Shown in pieces: positions 28,363 through 36,907 of a DNA stretch of 64,000 nt. The translations under genes were made by a program, and so were the position numbers. Within the stretch, counting starts at the first letter, position 1. Each line of letters begins with the position of its first letter. The DNA comes from Cupriavidus basilensis OR16 (lineage in GTDB: Bacteria > Pseudomonadota > Gammaproteobacteria > Burkholderiales > Burkholderiaceae): assembly GCF_000243095.1 (NCBI RefSeq), contig NZ_AHJE01000102.1:1-64000 (forward strand), given 5' to 3'. The notes below the pieces were generated by a model that did not search any database, was not told the origin of the DNA, and saw only the letters and a list, made by a program, of their open reading frames with translations.

Positions 28363-29494
28363 ATGTCCCTGTCTTCGTTCCCCGCCTTGCGCTGCCGCTT
28401 CGTCCGCGCTCTCTTCCTGGCGCTGACGCTGGGCCTGCTAGCGGGCGCGTCGCACGCGAACGGCTGAAGAACCTGGCCAATTTCCAGGGCGTGCGCGACA
28501 ACCCGCTGGTGGGCTACGGCCTGGTGGTGGGGCTGGATAACACCGGCGACCAGACCATGCAGACGCCGTTCACCACGCAGAGCCTGACCAACATGCTCTC
28601 GCAGCTCGGCATCACCCTGCCGGCCGGCAAGAACATGCAGCTCAAGAACGTGGCGGCGGTGATGGTCACGGCCACGCTGCCGCCGTTCGCGCGGCCCGGC
28701 AGCCAGCTCGACGTGGTGGTGTCCTCGATGGGTAACGCCAAGAGCCTGAGGGGCGGCACCTTGCTGATGACGCCCTCAAGGGCGCCGACGGCCAGGTCTA
28801 CGCGATCGCGCAAGGCAACATGCTGGTGGGCGGCGCGGGCGCGTCGGCCAACGGCAGCAAGGTGCAGGTCAACCAGCTGGCGGTGGGCCGCATCGCCAAC
28901 GGTGGTATCGTGGAACGCGCGGTGCCGGCGTTCCAGCCCGAAGGCGGCATCCTGAACCTGGAGCTGCGCGAAACCGACTACGGCACGGCCGAGCGCGTTG
29001 TCGAGGCGATCAATCGCGCGATGGGCGGCGGCGTAGCCAGCGCGCTGGACGGCCGGGTGGTACAGGTGCGCACGCCCGCGGCCCCGAGCGCGCGGGTGGG
29101 CTTCATGGCCCGTATCGAAAATATCGAAGTCACGCGCGCCAAGGCCGCGGCCAAGGTCATCCTGAACGCGCGTACCGGCTCGATCGTGATGAACCAGGCT
29201 GTCACCGTGGACGACTGCGCGGTGGCGCATGGCAATCTGTCGGTGGTGATCAACACCCAACCGGTGATCAGCCAGCCGGCACCCTTCAGTGGTGGCCAGA
29301 CGGTGGTGGCGCCGGTGTCGCAGATCAATATGAAGCAAGAGGGCGGCGCGCTGCAGATGGTCAAGGCCGGCGCCTCGCTGGCCGCGGTGGTCAAGGGCCT
29401 GAACGCGCTGGGCGCGACGCCTGCCGACCTGCAGACCATTCTTGAAGCCATGCGTGCCGCCGGCGCGCTGCGCGCCGACCTCGAGATCATCTGA
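28363..29494 (+). pseudogene. flgI: Flagellar P-ring protein FlgI, two frameshifts
   Basis: FlgI forms the periplasmic P ring. A signal peptide ([20 protein letters not shown] starts it) runs from ATG 28363 in one frame. Near 28457 the reading must shift to give [29 protein letters not shown] there would be in frame as GCGGAACGG (one G missing). A second shift near 28772 (ACGCCCTCAAGG for ACGCCCCTCAAGG, one C missing) is needed to reach [22 protein letters not shown] and the rest, which runs intact to 29494. Both sites are single-base losses in short G or C runs, more like read errors than decay. With both repaired the protein is a normal FlgI. Confidence 0.9.
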
Positions 29495-29496
29495 TC

Positions 29497-30518
29497 ATGT
29501 CAGCCAGCCGCGTGGCCGCACAGGCCGAACTCTCGCAACGCTTTGCCCTGGATACGCAGGGCTTCGAGGGCCTCAAGCAAAGTGCGCGTAACGGGGCCAC
29601 CCCGGAAACCCTGCGTACCGCCGCGCGCCAGTTCGAGGCGGTGTTCACGCAGATGGTGCTCAAGAGCATGCGCGACGCCACGCCGCAGGATGGCCTGTTC
29701 GACAACGAGCAGACCAAGCTGTACATGTCGATGATGGACCAGCAGCTGTCCCAGCAGATGTCCTCGCGCGGCATCGGCCTGGCCGACGTGATGGTGCGCC
29801 AGCTCGCGCGTGCCAGCGGCGCGGGCCTGCCGCCCGAGCTCGCCGGCGCGGCCGCGAACAGGCCGCCGTGCAGGCGGGCATGGACGATGCGGCCCCCGGG
29901 CTTGCAAGCAAGCTGTACATGCGCAACGGTGACGCGGACATCCCGCGTGCGGGCAGCGTCGTGGCCGGCACCAGCTGGAACCCCACGGCGGGCTTGCGCC
30001 AATACCAGTCGCAGGACACGGGCGCCTGGCAGGGCGGCAACGCCGTGCTGCCGGAAGACACGCCCGCCCACATCAGCGCCTTCGTTTCCCGCATGGCGGG
30101 GCCGGCGCAATCCGCGGCCCGCGCCACCGGCGTGCCGGCCAAGCTGATCCTGGGCCAGGCGGCGCTCGAATCCGGCTGGGGCCGGCGCGAGATTGCCTAC
30201 CCGGACGGCAGCACCACCTTCAATGTCTTCGGCATCAAGGCGGGCGCCAACTGGAAGGGCCAGGTCGCGGAAATCACCACCACCGAATATGTCGATGGCC
30301 AGCCGCAGAAGGTGCGCGCGCGCTTCCGCGCCTACGGCTCGTACGATGAAGCCTTTGCCGACTACGGCCGCTTGCTGAGCAACAACCCGCGCTACGCCGA
30401 GGTATTGGCCGCGGCCACGCCGGACGATGCGGCGCGGGGCCTGCAGCGGGCCGGTTACGCAACGGATCCGGCCTATGGCGAGAAGCTGGTCCGGATCATG
30501 CGAAAAGTGCCTGTCTGA
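29497..30518 (+). pseudogene. flgJ: Flagellar rod-cap and peptidoglycan hydrolase FlgJ, one frameshift
   Basis: FlgJ caps the rod, and its C-terminal domain cuts peptidoglycan to let it through. The N-terminal rod-scaffold domain (AARQFEAVFTQMVLKSMRDA, LSQQMSSRGIGLADVMVRQL) is in one frame. The hydrolase domain (AKLILGQAALESGWGRREI with the catalytic Glu, YGSYDEAFADYGRLLSNNPRY) is in another. The switch is at about 29853-29858 in the linker, where GCCGCGAACAG would be in frame as GCCGCGGAACAG. The same base loss occurs in flgI. After repair the protein has the two-domain beta/gamma-proteobacterial form. Confidence 0.9.
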
Positions 30519-30534
30519 GCGCATGCCGCATCCG

Positions 30535-30553
30535 GGCGGGGAGCACGCCCGCC
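30535..30553 (+). terminator. Hairpin after flgJ
   Basis: GGCGGG (30535-30540) pairs with CCCGCC (30548-30553) across a 7-base loop, 17 bp after the flgJ stop. There is no T-run, so it is at best a weak terminator separating flgBCDEFGHIJ from flgKL. Confidence 0.35.
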
Positions 30554-30579
30554 GGACGTAAATTGTCGGCGTCGCGCAC

Positions 30580-30607
30580 TAAAGTCTCCTTGTACTTCTG
30601 CCGTTAC
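30580..30607 (+). promoter_or_regulatory. Likely sigma-28 promoter of flgKL
   Basis: TAAAGTCT (30580-30587) and GCCGTTAC (30600-30607) match the sigma-28 -35 and -10 octamers at 7 and 6 of 8 positions. The spacer is 12 bases, one longer than usual. It lies about 125 bp upstream of flgK, a class 3 gene in many bacteria. Confidence 0.6.
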
Positions 30608-30733
30608 TTACATCATTCACCGCCGTTCATGTCCGGCAGCGGCGAACCGGCATCGAAGGTCCCGCGAGAAGCGGCCACGGTGCACGGATCGCCAGGTCAG
30701 GCACACGGCAGCCACCAGATGCGGGGTTAGAGC

Positions 30734-32647
30734 ATGTCTCTCTTCAATATCGGACTTTCCGGCCTGAACACGGCGCAGAACGCGTTGACGACGGTTGGCC
30801 ACAATATCAGTAACGCCGCCACGCCTGGCTATACACGGCAGAACACCCTCATCGCGTCCGCGGGTGGCCAGTACACCAGCAGCGGCTTCTATGGCCAGGG
30901 CTCCAACACGACCTCGGTGGTTCGCGCCTATGACGAGTTCCTGACCGGCCAGCTGCGCAATGCGCAGTCCGCCAGCGCCCAACTCTCGACGTACTCCGAC
31001 CAGATCAGCCAGATCGACAACCTGCTGGCCGACCAGAAGGGTGGCATCGCACCGCTGATGCAGAAGTTCTTCGCCGCCGTGCAAGGTGTATCGGACACGC
31101 CGGCCGATCCGGCCGCGCGCCAGAACATGATCAATGCCGGGCAATCGCTCACCGGCCAGATGCGCGCCGCCAATTCCTATTTCCAGCAGTTGCGCGACGG
31201 CGTCAATACCCAGGTGCAGAGCTCGGTCACGCAGATCAACGCCTACTCCCAGCAGCTTGCCAAGCTTAACGATCAGATCACGCGCGCCACCGCGGCCGGC
31301 GGCGGTCAGCCGCCCAACGACCTGCTTGACCAGCGTGACCAGCTGGTCTCGCAGCTGACCCAGTTGGTAGGCGTCAAGGTAGTGCCGCAAGACAATACCT
31401 ATAACGTGTTCGTCGGCAACGGCCAGCCCCTGGTGATGGGCTCGAACTCCTATGACCTGAAGGCTGTGCAATCGTCGGCCGACCCGTCGCGCACCACGGT
31501 CGCATACACGCAAGCCAACGGCAACGTGACCGAGATGGACGAAAGCACCCTCACGGGCGGCTCCCTCGGCGGTTTGCTCAAGTTCCGGACGGAGTCGCTG
31601 GATTCCGCGCAGAATGCCATCGGACGGCTGTCGGTGACGCTGGCCCAGACCTTCAACGACCAGCATAAGCTCGGCGTGGACCTGACCGGCCAGATCGGCG
31701 GCAACCTGTTCAAGCTCGGCACCCCCGTCACGCTGCCCAAGAGCTCCAATACCGGTACCTCGCTGGTGTCGACCAGCATCAGCAACACGTCCCTGCTGAC
31801 CACCAGCGACTACACGCTGACCTACGACGGCACCAACTACTCGCTCACGCGCATGTCCGACAACAAGGTCGTGGCTACGCAGGCGGGCGCCGCCGCCACC
31901 TATCCGCTGACGCTGTCGGCGGACGGCGTGAATGTCAAGATCCCCACGGCGATGTCAGCCAATGATTCCTACCAGATCCAGCCGACCCGCAACGTGGCGG
32001 CGGCAATGGACATGGCCATCAGCGATCCCGCCAAGATTGCTGCCGCGGGCCCGCTGCGCGCCAGCGCAGGCACCACCAACACCGGTACGGGCACGGCCAA
32101 GGTGAGCAACGTGGCGCAAGGCTTCAGCCTGCCCGCCACCGCGATCACGGCTACTTACAACGGCGTCAACTATGTCTTCACCGATGCGAGCGGCGCTGCG
32201 GTAGTCCCCACCAGCGGCCCGACCCCCAATGGCACGGCGACGGACTACTCGTTCAACGGCGTTACGGTCAGTTTCGACGGCGCCCCCAAGAACGGCGACA
32301 GCTTCACGCTGGCCCCCAACCTGAACGGCGTATCCGATAACGGCAACGCGCTGACGCTGGCCAAGCTGCAAACCACCAAGACCATCGGCGGCGTGTCGAG
32401 CTACAACGACGCCTTCGCGCAGCTGGTCAACGATGTCGGCAGCCGCGCAAAGTCAGTCCAGATCGCGTCGACGTCGCAGGACAGCGTCACTACCCAGGTG
32501 ACGACGGCGCAGCAGAGCATCTCGGGCGTGAACATGGATGAGGAAACCGTCTCCATGCTGCGCTTCCAGCAGCTCTACCAGGCGAACGCCAAGGTCATCC
32601 AGACCGCCACCACGCTGTTCGACACCATCATCGGTATCGGCCGCTGA
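30734..32647 (+). CDS. flgK: Hook-filament junction protein FlgK (HAP1)
   Basis: FlgK is the first junction ring between hook and filament. The 637-residue protein has the N-terminal helix (FNIGLSGLNTAQNALTTVGHNISNAATPGYTRQ), a helical D1 domain rich in Gln and Asn (LRNAQSASAQLSTYSDQISQIDNLLAD), a long beta-rich variable centre, and the C-terminal signature SGVNMDEETVSMLRFQQLYQANAKVIQTATTLFDTIIGI. It is in frame throughout. FlgN, encoded at 21.3 kb, should be its chaperone. flgL follows after 37 bp. Confidence 0.97.
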   Translation: MSLFNIGLSGLNTAQNALTTVGHNISNAATPGYTRQNTLIASAGGQYTSSGFYGQGSNTTSVVRAYDEFLTGQLRNAQSASAQLSTYSDQISQIDNLLADQKGGIAPLMQKFFAAVQGVSDTPADPAARQNMINAGQSLTGQMRAANSYFQQLRDGVNTQVQSSVTQINAYSQQLAKLNDQITRATAAGGGQPPNDLLDQRDQLVSQLTQLVGVKVVPQDNTYNVFVGNGQPLVMGSNSYDLKAVQSSADPSRTTVAYTQANGNVTEMDESTLTGGSLGGLLKFRTESLDSAQNAIGRLSVTLAQTFNDQHKLGVDLTGQIGGNLFKLGTPVTLPKSSNTGTSLVSTSISNTSLLTTSDYTLTYDGTNYSLTRMSDNKVVATQAGAAATYPLTLSADGVNVKIPTAMSANDSYQIQPTRNVAAAMDMAISDPAKIAAAGPLRASAGTTNTGTGTAKVSNVAQGFSLPATAITATYNGVNYVFTDASGAAVVPTSGPTPNGTATDYSFNGVTVSFDGAPKNGDSFTLAPNLNGVSDNGNALTLAKLQTTKTIGGVSSYNDAFAQLVNDVGSRAKSVQIASTSQDSVTTQVTTAQQSISGVNMDEETVSMLRFQQLYQANAKVIQTATTLFDTIIGIGR

Positions 32648-32684
32648 TCGCTTCTGAAGACCCGGATCATCTAAAGGAACTGAC

Positions 32685-33917
32685 ATGCGCGTTGCAAGCT
32701 CCACGCTCTACCAACTCGGCCTGGCTTCCATGAACAGCCAGCAAGGCTCGTTGCTGCACGTGCAGCAACAGCTCGGCACCGGCCGCCGTATCCTGACCCC
32801 GTCCGACGACCCGGTGGGCGCCACTCGGGCGCTGGTGGTCTCGCAGTCCAGCGCCGTCAACGACCAGTACGCCACTTCCCGCAAGCAAGCCAACACCAAC
32901 CTGTCGCTGGAACTGGGCTCGCTCAACAGCGTGGTCACCACCGTCCAGAACATCCAGACGCTGGTGGTGCAAGCCGGCAACGGCACCATGAGCGATGCCG
33001 ACCGCACCTCGGTCGCCTCTTCGCTGCAAGACGCATACAACCAGCTGCTCGGCCTCTCCAACGCCGACAACGGCAACGGCCAGTTCCTGTTCGCGGGCTA
33101 TCAGTCGTCCACGCCGCCGTTCGCGAAGAACGGCAGCGGCGCGGTGGTCTACGGGGGCGATACCGGCCAGCAACTGTTGCAGGTCGACGTGGCCCGCCAG
33201 ATGCCCACCAACGACAATGGCAACGCGATCTTCATGAGCGTGCAGTCCACCGCCACGTACGTCGCCTCCTCGCCCAGCGCCAATACCGGCACCGCGGAAT
33301 TCAGCGCGATCTCGGTGACAGATCCGACCAACGCGCTGTACGGCCACAGCCTCTCGCTCAATTTCGCCACCAATGCCGTCACCGGCAAGATGCAGTACCA
33401 AGTGATGGACCAGAGCGCAGCGCCGCCGGCCGCCGTCGGTGCCCCGGTGGATTATGTGGATGGCGCAGGCATCTCGGTCGGCGGGCTCTCGCTGTCGATC
33501 AAGGGCACGCCCAAGGATGGCGATGTCGTCAACCTGCAACCCGCGAAGCAAGCCGGCACGGACATCTTCGCCAACCTGCAGAGCGTCATCAACGCCTTGA
33601 AGCAGCCGCAGGTCACCGACAACGACCGCGCCACGCTGGCCAACGCACTGTCCACGGCAAACCGCCAGATGGCCAACTCGCTGGACAACGTCAGCACGGT
33701 GCAGACCTCCGTCGGCTCGCGCATGAATGAGCTCGATGCGCTCGATACCATTGGCACCAACCGCGGGTTGAACTACACCCAGACGCTGTCGGGCCTGCAA
33801 GACCTGGATTACTACTCGGCCATGACCGAGTACTACCAGCGCCAGACTTCGCTGCAGGCGGCGCAGCAATCGTTTATGCAGATTCAAGGGATGAATCTGT
33901 TCAAGTATCTGGGGTAG
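32685..33917 (+). CDS. flgL: Hook-filament junction protein FlgL (HAP3)
   Basis: FlgL is the second junction ring and touches the first flagellin. The 410-residue protein has a flagellin-like N-terminus (MRVASSTLYQLGLASMNSQQ, then QLGTGRRILTPSDDPVGATRAL) and C-terminus (TVQTSVGSRMNELDALDT, QDLDYYSAMTEYYQRQTSLQAAQQSFMQIQGMNLFKYL). The variable middle is beta-rich. It ends the flagellar block of this window; a 1-kb region without intact genes follows. Confidence 0.97.
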   Translation: MRVASSTLYQLGLASMNSQQGSLLHVQQQLGTGRRILTPSDDPVGATRALVVSQSSAVNDQYATSRKQANTNLSLELGSLNSVVTTVQNIQTLVVQAGNGTMSDADRTSVASSLQDAYNQLLGLSNADNGNGQFLFAGYQSSTPPFAKNGSGAVVYGGDTGQQLLQVDVARQMPTNDNGNAIFMSVQSTATYVASSPSANTGTAEFSAISVTDPTNALYGHSLSLNFATNAVTGKMQYQVMDQSAAPPAAVGAPVDYVDGAGISVGGLSLSIKGTPKDGDVVNLQPAKQAGTDIFANLQSVINALKQPQVTDNDRATLANALSTANRQMANSLDNVSTVQTSVGSRMNELDALDTIGTNRGLNYTQTLSGLQDLDYYSAMTEYYQRQTSLQAAQQSFMQIQGMNLFKYLG

Positions 33918-33960
33918 GCGCTGGATCCCGGCGCATAGGGAAATAGTGTGCCGGTCGATC

Positions 33961-34045
33961 AAAGATTGGGAAGTTGCTATCGAAAGGGCGGGAAGAACTG
34001 CTCAACTCCCCGGAAACCCCGGCCCGGGACGGCTTCCCAATCTTT
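33961..34045. repeat. 13-bp perfect inverted repeat after flgL
   Basis: AAAGATTGGGAAG at 33961-33973 is exactly inverted as CTTCCCAATCTTT at 34033-34045, with 59 bp between. The arms are long enough to be transposon ends or the stem of a structured RNA. The enclosed segment has no gene. The T-run at the end of the second arm could let it act as a terminator of flgKL. Confidence 0.55.
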
Positions 34046-34365
34046 AGGTTAGCATCGGCTGCCTGTATATTCTTCCGGCGCTGGGAAATCACTTCCCGAT
34101 CACAAAAGAGTGTGCGGCTGGAACAACGTAGCCACCTCTAATCTAGCAAGCGGTTCAGGTCAGGAAACGCTCCCCCTTCACCGTGCGTGCTGACAGTGCG
34201 AGGGGCATGCATCAAGGATCCCCACTGCCTCGTCATGAGGTGGTCGACTGGAAAGTGTCGGCGGGGCCTTGGAACTTGGACGAGAACCTGCGAATCAAGT
34301 AGCGTTCCGGTCCTGTTCCAAGCCATGCTGGTGCCCTGCCACGTCCTGGCCAGGTCTTGCCGGTC

Positions 34366-34434
34366 GGCGCGCACCTCGGCTATCTGCGCTTCGAGAGCCT
34401 CCCTTTGGGCCTACAGTTCCACGTAGGTTGCCAT
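34366..34434 (-). pseudogene. Remnant of an H-NS family gene (start only)
   Basis: From ATG 34434, behind a GGGAGA ribosome site, the minus strand reads MATYVEL, a TAG stop, then AQREALEAQIAEVRA. This is the opening of Burkholderiaceae H-NS-like proteins, with a Lys codon changed to stop. Similarity is lost after about 23 codons and no DNA-binding domain follows. The surrounding 33918-34983 holds no other recognisable gene, only short frames that look non-coding. Confidence 0.55.
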
Positions 34435-34871
34435 TTCGTTCTCCCATAATTTCTCTGTCACCGAAGCGAGGAATTTGAGGCGCCCGCCTCCAGCCCGATC
34501 CGAGGGTGCCAGCCGGCCAGCGCTGCTCTATCGCAGCCGTGTCAAAGGCCAGCCACTTCTACGACGTTCACCTCGAAAGCAGTAACGATCCTTTCGAGCG
34601 CAAGATTCGCCGTTCCGGTTTCACTGCGAGAGACGTGGTTGTGGTCAAGTCAGACCCGGTCACACGACGCAGGCCGTGTAGACATCTTATGACGCGCCCA
34701 AAGCCGCGCGCAGTTGTCCATCTGTGCAGGCAGTGCTACTGCATTGAATTGGCAGCGCTATACCACCGTAGGAGGCACGCGCTGCGGATGAAAAGATGGC
34801 CATTACCTGCAAGACCATCTCCGTTTTTTCGTACAAAATCAATCATCAAAATATTTGAATGAAATATCCAT

Positions 34872-34885
34872 GAATTGGCCAATTC
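34872..34885. promoter_or_regulatory. Perfect 14-bp palindrome upstream of the isochorismatase-like gene
   Basis: GAATTGGCCAATTC lies about 100 bp before the start at 34984, with flanking CCATG and CATGG extending the symmetry. It is a good operator candidate for a dimeric regulator; the regulator is unknown. Confidence 0.45.
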
Positions 34886-34983
34886 CCACATGGGGAGCTC
34901 TCGTATAGTTCAGTACATGGCGGCGCGAAAACAATAATCCTGCCACGTAAAGTTCAACCAATTTCAACGAGATAGCCGATACC

Positions 34984-35670
34984 ATGTCCAATTCGAAACT
35001 TGAAGTGCTGACCCCGCAAAACAGCCAGCTGATCTTCATCGACCACCAGCCGCAAATGGCCTTCGGCGTGCAGTCGATGGACCGCCAGGCCATGAAGAAC
35101 AACGTGGTGGGCCTGGCCAAGGCTGCCAGGATCTTCAACATCCCCACCACCATCACCACGGTGGAGAGCGAATCGTTCTCTGGTTTCACCTACCCGGAAC
35201 TGCTGGACGTGTTCCCCGGCCAGCCGACGCTGGAACGCACCTCGATGAACTCTTGGGATGACCAGAAGGTACGCGATGCGCTGGCCGCCAACGGCCGCAA
35301 GAAGATCATCGTGGCCGGCCTGTGGACCGAGGTCTGCAACACCACCTTCGCGCTCTGCGCGATGCATGACAGCGACTACGAGATCTACATGGTGGCCGAT
35401 GCTTCCGGCGGCACCAGCAAGGAAGCGCACGACTACGCCATGCAGCGCATGGTGCAGGCCGGCGTGGTGCCGGTGACCTGGCAGCAGGTGCTGCTGGAAT
35501 GGCAGCGCGACTGGGCCCACCGCGACAGCTATGACGCGGTGATGAAGCTGGTCAAGGAGCACTCGGGCGCCTACGGCATGGGCGTGGACTACGCCTATAC
35601 CATGGTGCACAAGGCCGCGCAGCGCACGGCCACGCCGCACGAATCCATTGCCCCGGTGCCGGCCCGCTGA
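34984..35670 (+). CDS. Isochorismatase-family hydrolase, YcaC-like
   Basis: Isochorismatase-like hydrolases cleave amides, ureido groups or vinyl ethers with an Asp-Lys-Cys triad. The 228-residue cytosolic protein has the family Asp20 in FIDHQPQMAFG and nucleophile Cys118 in GLWTEVCNTTFALCAM, preceded by the ERTSMNSWDD segment seen in YcaC-type proteins. The substrate cannot be read. Maleamate hydrolases of N-heteroaromatic breakdown share this fold, but the match here is nearer to YcaC. It converges on the FAD monooxygenase at 35689, so the two are not one operon. Confidence 0.85.
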   Translation: MSNSKLEVLTPQNSQLIFIDHQPQMAFGVQSMDRQAMKNNVVGLAKAARIFNIPTTITTVESESFSGFTYPELLDVFPGQPTLERTSMNSWDDQKVRDALAANGRKKIIVAGLWTEVCNTTFALCAMHDSDYEIYMVADASGGTSKEAHDYAMQRMVQAGVVPVTWQQVLLEWQRDWAHRDSYDAVMKLVKEHSGAYGMGVDYAYTMVHKAAQRTATPHESIAPVPAR

Positions 35671-35688
35671 GCCGTGCTGCCGTGCCGG

Positions 35689-36849
35689 TCAGCCAGCCGG
35701 CATGCCGCCCATGATGCGCCTGCCCAGCGTGATGCCCCACTGGGCCAGGCGCGTATCGGCGGCCCACTGGCTTCGATCCCATAGCGCGAGCGCGTCGTCG
35801 ATGCCCTCGCCGGTCTGCAGCGCGCGTGCCAGGGCCACGGCATTGGCTGCCGCCTTGCCCGCGCCTGCGCCCGTATGTGGACGTGCCACGAAGGCGGCGT
35901 CGCCTAGCAGCACAGCGCGGCCAAAACGCATGCGCGGCGCCGAGTAGTCCTGGATCAGTTGCAGGAAGGGATCGGGGGTCGATGTGACCAGACTCGCGAA
36001 CACGGGCGCGAGTCTGTCCGCCGCCTCGTGCTGCAGCGCCCTGGCATCGGCATCCTTGACCGCGCCCGGGGGCAGCGAATGCGTGTGCTGGCGGCCATGG
36101 CGATCCAGCAGCACCGCCGCCAGCGGTTCTCCGGCGGGCAGGGCGCGGTACCAGACCCAGTTCAGGCGCCGTTCGTTGCGCCGGGCCGATCCGTCCTCGC
36201 CAGGAATCAGGTAGGTCAGCATCTGGTGTCGCGGCCCGTTCTGGAAGGCGAAGGCATCGACCAGCAGCGACCTGGCCTGCTCGCCCAGCGCTGTCTCGGG
36301 CAACACGCCACGCCAGGCGACGTAGCCGGCGTAGGCGGGTGCATCGCCGGGCAGCAACGTCTGGCGCACCGTGGACAATGGCCCGTCGGCGCCGACCAGC
36401 AGATCCGCGCGCTCGGTGCGGCCGGAGGCAAAGCTCGCCGTGACATGATCGGCCTCGCGGGCCAGCGCGACTAGTTCCTCGCCGGCATGGATCGTGTCCG
36501 GATCGAGTGCGCCTTTCATCAGGGCATATAGCCCGTTCCAGGCGATCTGCGTCTGCGGCATGTAGACGCGGCGAACGGCACCCTCGCGGTCCAGGAAGAT
36601 GCGGTCCTTCGACGGCACGCCGAACCCTGGCGGATGCGCGACCCCGGCGAAGGCCAGCGCGTCGAGCACGCCGGGCTGCAGCACGAGCCCGCCGCCGCGG
36701 CTGTCGAGCTGCTGCGGCGAGCGCTCGAAGACGTCGACATCCCAGCCGATGGCGCGCAGGCAGATGGCGGTAAAGAGCCCGCCGAGCGAGCCGCCGATGA
36801 CGATGGCGCGGTTGGGTCTGGTCGTGGGCATGGTGGGCATGATGGTCAT
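35689..36849 (-). CDS. FAD-dependent monooxygenase (first of three related copies)
   Basis: This is a class A flavin monooxygenase, which hydroxylates aromatic rings using NAD(P)H and oxygen. It shows the dinucleotide fold RAIVIGGSLGGLFTAICLRAIGWDVDVFERS, the DG motif (DLLVGADGPLSTVRQ) and the GD motif (RAVLLGDAAFVARPHTGAGAGKAAANA). The YAGYVAWRG stretch is typical of the 2,6-dihydroxypyridine 3-monooxygenase-like subgroup. The closest relative here is the copy at 48190-49347, which shares the ending pattern QWGI-x-x-G-x-RIMG. I pick ATG 36849; ATGs at 36840 and 36831 are possible. It lies downstream of the molybdenum hydroxylase operon, same strand. Confidence 0.88.
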   Translation of the reverse strand: MTIMPTMPTTRPNRAIVIGGSLGGLFTAICLRAIGWDVDVFERSPQQLDSRGGGLVLQPGVLDALAFAGVAHPPGFGVPSKDRIFLDREGAVRRVYMPQTQIAWNGLYALMKGALDPDTIHAGEELVALAREADHVTASFASGRTERADLLVGADGPLSTVRQTLLPGDAPAYAGYVAWRGVLPETALGEQARSLLVDAFAFQNGPRHQMLTYLIPGEDGSARRNERRLNWVWYRALPAGEPLAAVLLDRHGRQHTHSLPPGAVKDADARALQHEAADRLAPVFASLVTSTPDPFLQLIQDYSAPRMRFGRAVLLGDAAFVARPHTGAGAGKAAANAVALARALQTGEGIDDALALWDRSQWAADTRLAQWGITLGRRIMGGMPAG

Positions 36850-36907
36850 GGCGTTGAGGTTCGGGGGCCGGGCCGCGCTCAGCGCCCGGGCCATGGCACG
36901 CTACGCG

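Noticed and set aside
34138-34230. Possible group II intron domain V on the minus strand
   Set aside because: GCACGCACGG followed by G-run recalls intron 3' ends, but the stem needs several wobble pairs and no reverse transcriptase or 5' boundary is present.
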